NCBI GenBank assembly: GCA_964017065.1
Contig: OZ024783.1
Span: 11,498,885-11,562,884 of the forward strand
Origin: Haliclona indistincta
Lineage: Eukaryota; Porifera; Demospongiae; Haplosclerida; Chalinidae
Length of the DNA: 64,000 bases
Reading direction: 5' to 3'
A program made the position numbers and the translations under genes. A model generated the notes under the pieces. The model ran no database searches and was not told the DNA's origin. It was given only the letters and a program-made list of their open reading frames with translations. Shown piece by piece: positions 21,112 through 34,596 of this stretch; position 1 is the first letter of the stretch; every line of letters starts with the position of its first letter.

Positions 21112-22841
21112 TTGTAAAATCAACTCACAATTTTCTTGTTAGGTCATGGAGCTGGGAAGACCAGGTTCTGTTAATCTTGCTACTGAAGGAGAAAATTCTA
21201 CAGCTCGAATTAACTTCCTATTTAGAAATTTGGTAATTGTAGCACTGAACTAGATTTGGTATTAGAGCTGATGATGTGTGTCTCCCCTTCTCCTGTAGTA
21301 TGCTAGGTACAGGATTGGTAACTGCTCATTTGAAATTATTGCAGAGGGCTCTACTACAAAGGAATGGCAGCACACAATCGAATTCAACACATATCCTGTT
21401 TCAAATGGTTTGTTCTGATTTTTTGAACTCTTCAGTAAGTGGTGTAAAAATGATTTTTATTAATTTCTATATACAGGCACAACTGTTGCTGATAACTGTA
21501 CTGGGGTTGATCAGGTAAGGACGAGTCAAAGCACCAAACATGAGGCATGTCAAAGCATGTTTATGTACTGTAGGATCCTGATCGTGACTGTTCTCCAGTG
21601 GATTGTGCTATCAAGTACAAGGGCAAGAGGAGCTTCTACAGAAACAGCACTGGCAAGTGTGAACCTGTGGAACGATGCAACACTAGATCATCAAAAGACG
21701 GCATCACTGTTACTGGGGTACGACTAGTAGAATATACCAACCATCCATGTGCATTGAAACTTACCAAAAGATGGTGTATGATAAAATAATTGTCACACTT
21801 TCGTGGGTGCTCTGCGATTTTTCTTCAAGTACGTGCACAAGTATTAAATTTTGGCAACAAGGAAAATATTTCTTATTTTCATGATTAAAATTCTACTTAC
21901 TTTAAGTCTACTATTAGTTTCTAGATGTTAGGTAATTAATTTTGTGTCTTTTTCTCTCTAGTACTATGATTGGGATGAGAATGTGTGTGTTAAATATGAC
22001 TGGATCATGAATGAGAACTACTTTAAACAAGTCGAGTCTGATACTGAGATTCCTGAATCAGTCCCTGCTTTACGTAATTCAAAGTACTACCCAGACCTGG
22101 AGCCAAACCTGGTCGAAGAGTTGATGGTGAGACAGAGTGTGTGACTGTATGAGGGAGTGAAGAGACTGCATGAAAATACCGAAATCTTCTTTTGTAGAAA
22201 TCAGGCGAGTATATGAACTCGAGTGTAACCACAGTCATCAAGATGGTATTCATTGCATTTGTGATGAAGGATGGATCTCGAGTGGTCTGCACAGAGACAA
22301 TCCACTCAAGTTCAACTGGTGTGATTCCAGAGTGAGCGACCCCTACAACAATTCAGGGGCTCCGAAAAAACTCAGTAAAGGACTGGAGGTGTTTTTAATA
22401 GTTGCATCCATCCTCAATACACATAGTACAACTGTGTTGTAGCACCATGTTCTATGTGATCTGTCTCCTTAACTTGGTTAAGATTCTTTCTATAGTCAAC
22501 TTTGCCCTGTTGGTTTCATGGCTGTACATTCTAACCAAGCTGGTCTGTCCTAAGATGTTCAACAGGTCTACAGTGTGGTGCAGAGTGATGTGTTACTACT
22601 GCTATAGCTGGTGCAAAAAGTAATAGAGCAACTTGTAATGCATAATCGTATAGTCTTAATAGTATTGACTGTATCAGATAATTCAGATTATAATTTTGAG
22701 TGTGTACATGTACTTTGTATAAGTGATCAGTTCAATATTGTTGTACAAGTGAATCCAGTTCGCCAATTACATTGTCGTGAGCTATATGATCCATTCTAAA
22801 AACCGTTGAATCTACAAAGTGACAATGATAGATAATCAGAT

Positions 22842-24099
22842 TCATGTGTGAATGATATTCATTGCACACCTCTTTGACATAGACTCTTTGAGTTCCTTAG
22901 CTTCTTTGAAAAACATCCGTCTACATTTTTCTTTATAGATTGCTGCCTCTTTCGCTTCTTTGTTCTTTTGATGCAACCACCTAACAGACAGAGAAAAACA
23001 ATGATCACTTCGGATTATTATGTGCAAGATCGACTAACTTTTTGTATGCGGCACTCGCAATCTCTGAATCAACCCTTCTGGCAACTTGCTCAACCTCTTC
23101 TGTCATCTTTCTTCCGACTTCTTCCTCTTGCTTTCTCTGAACTCTTTTCTGACTCAACCACGTTTCAAATGACTCATCTATTCTTTTCTTCTCCTCTTCC
23201 TCATTGATCACAGGCAACTTCTTTTCTTTACTTCTACTCAATGCTATCAATTGACTGTGTTTCATTGCTAACCAAGCCTTGTAAGCTTGTTCATTTTCTT
23301 CCTTCTTTCGTCCAATTTCTTCCTCACTCTTTTTCTCTTTTAATTTTTCTTGTCTGAATCGTTGAGAAATCTCTTTGTTTTTCTTTGACAACCACGCCTG
23401 GAAAGCTTGCTCATTTAGTTTCTGTTTCTCCTGCTCTTCGGCAGATGTCAACTTCTTTTCCGGTGGTCTTGTTGCTGGAGCTGAGGTTGTACGAGGCACG
23501 TTTGTACTGGGTTTTGTGTTAGATTTTTTCTGTCGATTTGATGAAACCACCACTGATTTCGAAGCTAGTGATTTCGGTTCATTTGACGGCTGTGATGCTT
23601 TTGGGATAGAAGGTGAAGAAGGAGCAGGAACAGAGGTATTAAGAGGAGTAGATGAAGCTGTGTCATCCTGTGTGATTGATCTGTTATCGTTTTCACCTTT
23701 AGTAGATTGATCGGTTGTAGGAACTGAACTGTCAACACTAGTTGTGTGTTGGTCATTTTGCTTATCTTGCTTGTCAGATTCTGTTGCTTGTTGTTGGGCA
23801 GTCCCACTAGCTACCCCAGCACTTTGAGCAGGTCCATGGTCTCGTGTAGTATTGTCAACTTGACCAGCATTTTCTTCACGGGTGTTCATATTCTGTTGGG
23901 CTGTGTCGTGATGGGACTGTGTGTCATCAGAATTATTCGCTTGCTTCTCGTCGTTGGCATCTATTTTAGAGGCCGATTCGTCAGCGTGCACTTCTGACGT
24001 ACTCACTAACTCGAAAACACCGTCTTTCTCAATCAGAACCTTCTCAGAACCGACAGAACTGGCGTCTTCCTCGACGATCGCGAGTCGGCCCCTCTCCAT
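22842..24099 (-). CDS. Coiled-coil protein with repeated A-F/Y-x-x-WL-x-x-K units
   Basis: Exon 1 (24099-23009) starts at an ATG (MERGRLAIVEEDASSVG). It has a long Ser/Thr/Gln-rich low-complexity half (residues 30-210), then a charged helical half. Exon 2 (22980-22842) joins in phase 2 and continues KWLHQKNKEAKEAA to a TGA. The helical half has repeats AFQAWLSKKNKE, AYKAWLAMKHSQ, FETWLSQKRVQR and KWLHQKNKEAKE. This pattern recalls the CCDC34/CCDC181 group of cilium or microtubule-associated coiled-coil proteins. The assignment is from motif style only. The total is about 409 residues. It converges on the membrane gene and starts about 295 bases from the divergent receptor gene at 24395. Confidence 0.7.
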
Positions 24100-24394
24100 G
24101 ACAGTTTATTTTTATCTGAGTTGCCATGACAATATAGTTTTATTTTGATTATTATTCATCGAGTGTTAATTAACCTTAACCTTTATAATCTAAACCAGCC
24201 TAAGTGGGTCGTCATCGTCATAAGGGAGGTACGTTCTTGCAACGTCAGTTCGATCAGACAGTGAGTGAAGCAGTGAGTGTTCTGTATTAGCTTAGTTTGA
24301 GTTCTCTACTAGAAGCTGGTTTTGCTGTGACACTGCGCAGTGGCTTCGTAAGTTGCTGCATAGTTAGGTCTAAAGTAGATCTCTAGTAGCTGTC

Positions 24395-27300
24395 ATGGGC
24401 GTTTCTTGTGATAGGCCTAGGACACTTCAAGGAGCAATGAATTCCAGACTGGTCTTCTTGCTGTTCGCTGCGTGGAGACTCATGATAGTCGAATCTCTTA
24501 GTCTCGATCTGTGTCCTAGCCCGCCGCCATTTACCACTCCAGAAATCAGTAAGTGACGCTAGTCTAGCTTGTGTACAGCCAAGCGAAACAATCTTTTTTG
24601 CTTCACTTTAGATTTCGTCCTAGGGAGTGGTGATGTGTGCGCCTCATCTGACAAGGACTTCGAAATTGTTGGGTCGGCAGTACAGCTGTACACATTCGTA
24701 GGGGGCTTCTTTCCCAGAACAGCAGGAGAAATGGCTTGTGTTGTATCGCCTAACAAGTTGCTTGTGTATTCGAATTCTCCTAACCCCAGCGCTGGCAGGG
24801 CTGACTTGAGTGTCACTACTACAAATGGGATGACATACAATTTCTCTCTGTTTTACAGTGAGTTAAAAAGAAATAGGCACAATAAACATGTATCATGATG
24901 CTGTCCCCTAACTCTCTTTTTTTTCTCCTCTTCTTTAGCTTCTGGTGCTGTTCTGCCCATCTCTTCACCCACTCTCACATTCTCTGAAGGGGACGAAGTT
25001 ACAATGACGTGGCTCCATTTCTTTAATAGGCCCAACCTAACTCTGTATCATTATACGCCTGACGGTCGAATCAGAACTTTTCCAATTTCCACCATGTTTG
25101 GGGATGTCGCTGGAGCTAGTGGCGAGTACTTAAATGATTTGCAACCTGCTTGTGCAACAAATCAAATGCAGGTAGCTACTCGCTCAATTATTATCAAGAA
25201 TTTGACTGCGGCTCTCGGCGGCAGTTATGCATTGGTGTACAGCAACGAAACTGCAGAGAATGCCTTGGCTAATATCACTGTTGCTGGTAAGTGTATTTGT
25301 TTGTGAACGTATTTGTCTGTTTTATGGAGTGTGTGTGTATGTGTGCGTGCGAGTGAGTGAACTCGTGCATGCATGTGTGAGTAGGTGAGTGTGTGCATGA
25401 GTGGGTGAGTGAGCTTGTGTTTGTGAGTGTCTGAGCTTGTGCATGTGTGACTGTGTGTGTGAGTGTGTTGAGTGATCATGCACGTGTGCCTGCGTGTGCC
25501 TAACTGTGTGTGTCCTGATTATTTGTGTTTAGTCTTTTTCCTGTCACGGTTGTTTAACGCTTGTACTATTGTTCAGTGATTTGTAAAGAAGTGTGTACAG
25601 CAAGCTTTATGTTAGGTGACAATCGATGATGTTTGATACTTTCCCCCAAGCTTAAACCTGGCTTTGTCAATTTTCACCATTCTGAAGCCCTTGCTGAAAA
25701 GAAAACTGTTGATTAATTGACTACCATTGTGTGTTGTTGTTTCCTAATCATGATTGGTATTTTATTGTTTTTCTTCAGTTCTGCCTGCCCCTACACCACC
25801 AGCCAGTCCTGTCATTATCAGTACTCCAACTACTACGTCTGACACACCGTCCAGTACTGGTTAGTGACTATGCTCATCTGTAAGCTAAGTGATACACACT
25901 CTTTCTCATGTACACTCTTGCTCACACACTTTCTAATCAGGTTTTGTCATACACTCAATTTCGCATGTACACACTTACGTGCGCACACTCACAAATCCGC
26001 ATGTACACACACACACACACGCACACACACACACACGCACGCACGCACACACACACACACACACACACGCACACACGCACACACACACACACGCACACAC
26101 ACACGCACGCACGCACACACACACACACACACACACGCACACACGCACACACACACACACGCACACACACACACACTCACCTGACGCACACTCATTCCCT
26201 GACATACTACAATGTTACTCATAACACCTTGTTCTGTGTACATGGTTATTATCACCAGGTGCATCCAAAATTTGCCTTACTGGCATAATGGCTATGGCTT
26301 CACTCATTAACGGTCAATTTAACACCAACATATGAAGTATTGCACAATCCTGCTAGATCTGTTTTGGCTAAGTATGCAAGTGTTTTTCGATTAGCATAAG
26401 CAACATGGCGAGTGTTTTCGACTAGCATATGCAACGCCAGCAGTAAGCACTATCATTGTTCAGTTCAATTTCAAAAGAGCTGCCTTGGCTGATTTTATAC
26501 ATGTATTTTGAGTATGTGTCTAGCATGTGGTATTGTTTATACATAGTATAGATATTCCTTACTCTAGTTATCACAGTAAAAGCGTTGGTTTGAGAACTCT
26601 CATAACATGCCTAGGCACTGTTGTTCCATTAGCAAGGAATAAAACTATTTATTGAGAGCACGCCCACATTGGAATGACTACACAGCATGTTTCAGCATAC
26701 TATAGATCTCTAGGGCAGTGGTATGCACTAAAGGTCATTGTGTGTTATTGTGAACTCAAGGTCACCTAATTGGGAGTATTCTGGTACAAGGGCGTATCTG
26801 TGAAATTGACACTTCAAGGATACTGGTTTATGATTCTTGTGTGGATTCATACATGCCTGCCTTTTCGTGTTTCATGTGGTGCTCTGAAGCCGTTGATTCA
26901 ATTTTCACCAGCAATTTCAGCTACTGAATTACGTAACACTAGCCACGTCACAAAATGCAATAAAATTAGTTTATACACAGCGACCAAGTACGCACAATTT
27001 ATAGTACGGTAATTATGGTCACGTTACCATGATTGCATCTTTGCCCTGTCATGCTGTAGAGAAATAGATACTGTGGAGCTGCTGTGGAGCAGTTATTTCC
27101 TGTTCAGAGCTGTCAGCCCTTTGTGATTTGTATTAAGTGGTGCAGTGCATTAGTGCAAGCCATACCTATTTGTTTGTAGTGCCCACCACTTGAAAGGACC
27201 TCTTGAATATGATAGCCCTGTCCTCTGTGTGGTTTTAATGAAAGTGCTCAGTTGCTATAGTGATACAGGGTGTTCAAAACAATCAAGATGCTGAGTCATT

Positions 27301-30300
27301 ATAGCTATGAATATCGTTTCTATAAGATTTTGTTCTAGAATCTTCTCTGGTCACAATTTCATCATCCCACATTAATTTAGCTTAATACTTGCACATTATA
27401 GTATAAACTGTCATTTAAAGACACAGTATTCCCTAATAAGGAGTTCCTTTACTATAGTACTGGTATTGTGCAATACTGTTTTGCACCACACAGACTGTTG
27501 TTTGAAATAAGAAAGCTTCTGGTGTTGCGCAACACTTGTCACAGGCTCGTGTTTCAAATGTATTGTGTTCTACACACACCCATTAAATTATTGCGCAATA
27601 CTCACCATGCACTACACTGCTATTCATCTGTGTTCTTAGATAATTTTTATATTGTGCAAATTTGGTATTGTTCTGATTCTGAATGTGATTTGATCATGTG
27701 ATTTGTGTTGTGTCGATGCTGTATGTTCTTGCTTCCTGTTTCATCTAAGAATAGTTACAACTGTACTACCTCTCAAGTCATGCTATTGGTGATGTTTTCG
27801 ATTTTTTGTCCTACAATAACTTCCCGAGTGCTTACTATTCAAAAGTGTTATCTAGGACAATGAGAGTGCAAGCTGTGCAGTATATACTATTGACCTGGAG
27901 TCAACCAGTCTGGTACTGGCTGATTGTGTTTTGCTAGGAAGTTACTAAAGACAAAAAAGCTTGCTGACTTCCTGAAAGAAGTGTAGCATGCACATATACA
28001 TGTACTTATCAAGTCAACTGTATTAGAGATCTTCTCAGCAATGCTAGGAGCATGTGAATCACACTATGGAGGATCTTGTGCTTTTAGTAGGTGCCAGGGT
28101 TAGGGAAGTAGGTGCTAAGCTTTGTACCACACCAGCTGTGTGCGTGTATCTGCCCATAATAGTGTTTACTGACAATGACATCACTCACACTGTGGTTTGT
28201 GTGCCCTCAGTATTTTCCCATGCTCTTTTCACTCCTAGCCTGCAAACAGTACACAGAAATGCTCATCTACAACAAACCAGCTGCTTGAGCAAGCATTGGA
28301 GTAAAATTTGCTAACTTTACACGCACACTAACCTAATTATACTCTTGCAAACACACATCGAACCCCAGTAAACGGTAAACAAGTTTTTCATCAAGCCTGT
28401 TGAGAACAAACAAGGTGTAATCTATACATGGGTTTAGTTGGTTTGGACTTTTCAGGCATGTGTAATATGAACAAAACACAGATGTTTTGTGTGTACTTAG
28501 CTGCTTTGATGTTTACCAAATGATGCAGCACCTTGTACCCAGGCTTGTTTTGTCTTGCCGCTATTGTGTGTGAGTGTGTGTATGGCAAGAATGAAAATGA
28601 GGGTTGCGCAACACGTTCCTGGTACTATTTCCTGTTGACCAATTTTAAGGTCATGGTTTCAAAAATTAATTGAGTACAGTTTGCTTGTTTGAAATACGAT
28701 CTATTTGCCCAGTTATTGAGACAATACTGTTGTACTACTTTGGATATCCATTATGTGTGGTAGTGATTTAGTCATATTGCGCAACAGTATGGTAATTGTT
28801 GGATAATTGACACAAAGGTGTTTGTAGTGATAGCATTATCAGACAGTGCAACTGTATGTGTAATTGTTACCTCTCTTATCTGGATGCAGTAAAATTTGAT
28901 GAATTGAAATGCAAAATTAGATGCACAGAGTTGAAAATACATTTTATTTCAGTGCCTGTAATTCTTATTTTGTGTTACTAAGGGATAGTTGTACTTGGTA
29001 TGTTATTTATTGTACTGTGTACAATACATGCATAGATTACTGTTGACATCATTCCAGTTCAAAGGTCTGATCTTGTTGACATGAAGCTATATAGCTGCTT
29101 GTTTGTAGCTGCTTGTTCTGGTGTTTGTAAGCTTCTAAAACTGTGAAAAACTTGTTGACTATTTTCGAGCACTGCATGTTGTGATGGTTGTTACGTAACA
29201 TTTGTAAGTGTGGAAGCATGAGCTAGACTCAACAATTAACAGCTTGTGGTTGGGGGGGCTGTAAATCACAAATCACACACTGTACTGACTGTGTGGAGAT
29301 AGAGCTAATTCAATATGAGCATCTCTGAAACTCACTTGAGAATTATGTTGTCCTTATAAAAGAGGTTATGCTTACTCAGCAGTTCGAAATTTTAACTTTT
29401 CATAGACTTGTAGCTCTGTTTTAGATGAGTTTTTTTTATGCCCGGAGTCTTGTTTGGCTGTTTTTGTGATAATCATGGATCATAGCTTCTGTTTCAAGCT
29501 AGGCATGCCTCTGCAAGCCCTGGTAAAGCATGCTCTTCCCTTATATGGCAGTCATGTTATGCTTTCATATCACCATGTGTGTAATTCATAGTTCTTGTAA
29601 TAGTGTAACTGCAACTGGTCTGTTATTTTAGCCAGAATAATCCAATAATCTTAGTAAGTAGCAAACATGTCATACCAAGTCATACCTCATTTTGATTCAC
29701 CAGTCAACTGATTAGAGAAAAGGCAAAGAGCACTCCTCCACACCTGTATTGCATCATTGTATAAAGATATTCACTCATCATGTGCCTTTAGTAAAAAACT
29801 GAGATCATGCTGTTGAGGTACTGAGATCATATTGATGAGGTGTCATGCCTGCTGCCCTGGTTTTTATTTAGGCTGTTGATTGGTAACTAGGCAATTCAGC
29901 ATTTATTTACTAGACACTCACTAGCTCTAATTATCACTAATAACAGAGTTCGCAAGGTCACCATGGCGACTGCTATTACGCTAATTTGTTGTCATAGCTT
30001 GTCTGAAGCGCAATAATAATTTTTGAACAACGTCGAGATATTTCATTTTTGACTTGATAAGCTAAGTGCATGTATTTTATTACAGATCAGATCAGTAAAA
30101 TTTTGTATTATGTTATTATGGTAATCAGTTTAGGTGCTAATGATATTCACTTGTTGACTTCATGTGTTAATTGTATTCATAGCTCGTTGTGACTAGCTGG
30201 CTGTGGTTATAATCAGCAGTTCATGCACTTTGCAACCTAGTCAGGAAATCTTGACCTACTATTAAGCTTGCTACTATGGGATACAGAGGTTTCACAGTCT

Positions 30301-33300
30301 GTTTGTAAAAGATCTGTGACGCAACACATAGTAGGAAGTCTTGACATACTCTTAAACATGATACTACTATGGGATACAGAGGTTTTATTACAATGTACTT
30401 TTTGACTCGACACATAATATCTGCAAAGTGACACTCTTTACTATCTTTTTTGCGTGACTCCCTAAATTTGTGTCTGATGCATCATCATTGTACATGAGCA
30501 CATCACAGCTGACCTATAAAGGACCTGTACTCTCCACATTTTGAATTGTCTGTGACATTGTGAATTTTTTTTGTACAGTATTATAATTTTACCTGATTGC
30601 TTTTAATTTCCCACAGGGTCTAATATGGTTGCATCTACCTCAAACTCTCCGACATTGTCTACAGCTGGTAATTACGAAAATTCTCGTAAAATTACAATGT
30701 TGACTACCGTACTGGCGCAGGTCACTTGCTTCGAAGAATAGTTTTTTTATAATAAATATCTTGGGTATAAGCGCATATTTTAATAAAATTAATGTGCATA
30801 ACGTGCCAGTACGGTATTGTCAATATCGGTGCGATAACGTACAATCGTATACTTTGATTTCTTTCTCAAGCTGCATGTACGGTATCTATGGGCCTTGACA
30901 AAGCCATGAAATACTGTTAATTGCAGCATCATAATCATTAAGCTTTATTTAATCCCAGGCTATGTAAGACTAAATTCCAGTGTTTTGACAGATGTTTGAT
31001 ATTCGATTTTTTTTCAAATTCACCTCTGCCTCTTCTCTCCTCTCTCAGCTCCTGTTAATATTGCCGTCATCAGTGCTGTGGTTCTCTTTGTTGTGATTGC
31101 AATTGCAGTGTTCTTGGGAGTTGTAATAATCGCTGCATCCATAGTTTACAGAAAGAAACAGAGATCAGGAACAGTGGACCTCACTAAACTCCCTAATGGA
31201 GGAGGCAGGAGCCCTCAAATAAACAGTAAGTGTGGTATTGACATTACTTGAGCAAGAATCCTTTTTATTGGAATGCTATTGGTGAAGACTTGTATGTGCA
31301 CATGCTAATTTTTGGTTCAATGAATAAAGGCTTTAAAAGTGTGTGAATGCAGCATTCAAAGCTATGCACTACAATCAGTTGTCACTTGTCTGTAGAAACA
31401 CTGTGTACCTACAATCAACTGTTTTAAACTAATATAAGAACAGGCATGCCTTTGTTAATAATAATAATAATAAGGATAATTACTTCACTGAGATGTAAAG
31501 GAAGAAAAAACAAAACAACTACATGTAAGCTATGCAAATGTGTAGTTTTTTGTTAAAACCTTTTACTTGTCAGTAATAGCCATAGCTATCAAAAAGTGTA
31601 GTGAACTTTGCTGTGTAAGCATGCAGCTGCATGTTCAGGAATATTGTTGCATAATTTTGTATACACTCTGGGACTACAAAACTGTCAGGTGTGTGTCTGT
31701 GTCTCCAAATAATTGTTTTCTATTATTATCATCTAGTCAGGCTGTCTGCAGGTGTCTTAACTATATTCATTGTTTGCCTAGTGTCAATAGAGTGATAGCT
31801 TTTATTGTTGGGTTAGCTGGTTGGTTGTCATGGATGCTCTCTCCTCACCACACAGGACAAACCAGCAATAGGCGGCATAGCGATGGCTCTACCAGCTCAC
31901 AGACAAATCTAGTGCGAAGTGGATCTGGTTCAACATCAGGATGTAAGCTACTACATGCAAACTAAGCCTTTTGACATTAGCTTTGCTCTCAGGGCAACCT
32001 TGTTTACACCCTAGCTAAGAATTGACCTTTGTGTTTTTAGAATAGTGCACACAAGTTGACCTGTCTAGAGTAGCATGGCTGAATGACCTGTCAGATGGCA
32101 CTTTGACCTGGAACAATGTATATTGTAAACTAGCTGGCTGTGTGGTCTACAGTAGCGGTTGATTTTGTGTAAAAATACACTTGAATCAGCTGATGACTTC
32201 CTCCCCTCCTGTCTACATAGTGAGCATAGCTATGTGTGTTAGTGGTGTAATTATATCAGTTTGCTACCTAAACTGTGAACAGTGTTGGCTGAGTTGAATC
32301 AAAGATATTCAACTGTTAAGTTGTAGACACACACAAACTTGAAGGTCACCCACCTTATCAGACACTTGTTCCTAAAATGAATCACAACAAATGACTTGTC
32401 CTGATAATGCTTAATACTGTACACAACAAACCACCTATATAGCAGACACTAGTCCTGATTGAGTGAGTATTGCTTTATACTGTACATAACAACCACTGAG
32501 TTACTGCTCTATAGCAGACACTAGTCCTGATGAGTGAATCTTGCTTTATACTGTACACAACAAACCACCCAGTTACTGCTCTATAGCAAACACTAGTTTT
32601 GTGTGGTCTGTGAAAAGTCACCTTTCAGTGAGTACCCATTGAAGTGCTGCCAAGTTAAGGCTACTAGAGTGTTGGTTTTGATCAGATTCCAATGATGCAA
32701 CTATAGATATTATGATGCAACATATATCTCATGTTACTTAGCACACACTTTATGTAACCGAGTTGTTGTAAGAACAAAGTAGCCAAAGTACTTGAAATCG
32801 GATATACTATTCATGTACATTGTGCACCTTCTGTTCTGTTTGGAAGCTTCTCTAAACTCCTTGGAATGTGTCATGCTATATAGGAGAATTTTGCTGACCT
32901 GTACATAGTGTTGATACCTGAGGTGTGTGTGGTAGAGAGGTGCTGGGATATGGTCAACAACATGTTTATCACCTGATCAAGCACTTGGTTTATATTGTAC
33001 ATACCCAGTGTATTGTAGTATCAGTACTATGTTGTTTACTGTACTGTCTGGTGGTGTAATGTGCTGTTACATGACTTTCTGTGTTTCTCTCTTTCCATTG
33101 CAGCTTTTTCAACTCCTGGTACACCTGCCCAGCCTGAATGTGAGTCTCTGTGTACTATACATTCTATCTGTATGTTTGATAGATCATTCTTGCACTAGAA
33201 TAGTAACTAACACATTCACAAAGCCTGTTCTAAACAACCTTTAGACTCTTTTTATGCAAAACAAGATGATGTAGTATTGCAGCTTTCATTGCATGTGTGT

Positions 33301-34325
33301 GCTGTAGTCTAATGTGTCTGTGATTGCACTACATTACACAAACTTTATTCAATACTACAGATACTGGAGTGTATGCTACCAGAGAGTACACGGACATCAA
33401 GAAGAAGATGCTGGACAAGTATGGTGACATGGTCCATGACATAAAGAGCAAAGATGATATGATAACTGCTTTACTTCATCCACACTGTAAAGAAATTTTT
33501 GCCTTTGCTGGATCGAACGGTAACACAGACTGGAATGACATTTTCAGAGAGGTTGAGTCTAGAGGCTTTTGTCCTAATCCTGAATCTCCAAAAATCACTC
33601 GAGTTATCTTCACTGATAGCGACCCCACCGATGGGCAATATGTTGAAACAGGCAGAGTGAGGTTTATTCAGTTTGAGGGATCGCACGATGAACCGGACAT
33701 TCTAGCGAAGCTCATGATGATAAGTGACCGACCTGTCCTCAAGAAAGAGATGACCCAAAGATCTTCACAAGGCACTCTGACTACTCAGGACAGCAGATAC
33801 AGCAAGAATGAAACAGACCATCCATCGCCAATCATCGAAGCCGAAGAGCACACTTTTCATACAGGTCCTCCTTCTGATCACTCTGATAGTCCTGCAGTGA
33901 CGCACGTCAAGAGTGAACTCCTCCTGTCTGGATCGCCAACCTCTACTCCGTCACCTGTTAGACAAGATAGACACCCTACTGCTGCTAAAAGCATGCAACA
34001 CACGACAGCTAAGCCCATGCAAGTGGAACAACTGGAACTCCAAGGTTCATTGCAGAGTACATCCGAACCAATGATTACATCTAGTACAGATCGTATAGTA
34101 CATTTACTAGAGAAACAGTATCAACTGCAAAGACAGGGACTAACCATATGGAATAGTATTAATCAGAATACCCAGAAGTCAGCTGAAAAACAGGCAGAAC
34201 AGGTGGAAATTCTTACAGATATACATGTAGCAGTACCAGCACCAGTACCAGTACAAGACCCTGCACCAGTACGAGATCCCGCACCAGTACAAGACCACGC
34301 ACCACATTCACCTGTGCTACCATAA
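24395..34325 (+). CDS. Type I membrane receptor with Ig-like ectodomain and long cytoplasmic tail
   Basis: Nine exons, all spliced in phase 1, join as 24395-24548, 24612-24857, 24939-25286, 25779-25859, 30617-30667, 31049-31225, 31856-31942, 33104-33139 and 33361-34325. The first encodes a signal sequence ([22 protein letters not shown] 24437 is an alternative start). Exons 2-3 are beta-rich and Ig-like with N-glycosylation sites. Exons 4-5 form a Thr/Ser/Pro stalk. Exon 6 has the TM ([19 protein letters not shown]) and a YRKKQR stop-transfer. The last exon starts [16 protein letters not shown] and holds a globular segment ([19 protein letters not shown]) that I do not recognise. A disordered part and a Pro/Val repeat ([10 protein letters not shown]) follow. 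The intron at 25860-30616 is 4.8 kb. Function unknown; probably cell-surface recognition. Confidence 0.75.
25320..26180. repeat. GT-rich stretch and (CA)n/(CACG)n microsatellite
   Basis: At 25998-26178 is an almost pure CA repeat with regularly spaced CACG interruptions. At 25325-25500 is a GT/GAGT-rich stretch of the opposite purine pattern. Open frames over both strands are simple-repeat artefacts. Confidence 0.95.
26181..30616. other. Long receptor intron, no gene seen
   Basis: AT-rich non-coding DNA. The only structure noted is two imperfect 60-base direct repeats at about 30232-30300 and 30325-30395, each ending ACTATGGGATACAGAGGTTT. No coding frame has exon-like splice borders. Confidence 0.6.
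30690..30835. repeat. Short foldback in receptor intron
   Basis: The segment TGACTACCGTACTGGC near 30702 pairs with GCCAGTACGGTATTGTCA near 30805. The spacer is AT-rich. It looks like a small MITE. Confidence 0.5.
32385..32600. repeat. Tandem repeat, about 70-base unit, three copies
   Basis: Each unit contains a TACTGTACACAACAAACCAC-like part, then TATAGCAGACACTAGTCCTG. The array lies in the receptor intron before the 33104 exon. Confidence 0.75.
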
Positions 34326-34596
34326 TCCTTCTTCCTTGCTGTACTTATCACCTCCACCAATTCTCAGTCTCTCATCTCAACATGCACTTGTATTTTACAC
34401 TTGAATTATTCTTTCCTTTGTTTCTTTCTCGAAAATTGTTCTATTCTTATTACAAGTTGCAAAACCTGATTTTGGTCATGTACATGCTTACGTCATCATA
34501 CGTTTTGTCGTTTTCCCGCGCGCGGTGCACGTGCCACGTGGATCGTGATGTTGAGTCAGTTGACTTGAGCTGAGTAACGGAGCTGTTTTCTCTGCT

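Larger units (their letters stand above)
15188..22623 (+). pseudogene. Cysteine-rich membrane protein copy 2, frameshifted and split by transposon
   Basis: Exon 1 (15188-15283, signal peptide MKAILRMNSLLSVLLG) and the next two exons match copy 1. The fourth exon resumes at 21144, after a 5.5-kb insertion in the intron. The EGF-like exon near 22198 has two extra bases (GAGTATAT versus GAGTAT). In the phase set by the upstream exon it therefore reads to an early TGA and loses the EGF and membrane parts. The splice sites themselves look intact. The gene may make a truncated secreted protein or be dead; a shifted splice site could also rescue it. Confidence 0.65.

Noticed and set aside
25908..26288. 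Long open frames of Thr-His or Cys-Val repeats on both strands
   Set aside because: They are translations of the CA/CACG microsatellite, not genes.
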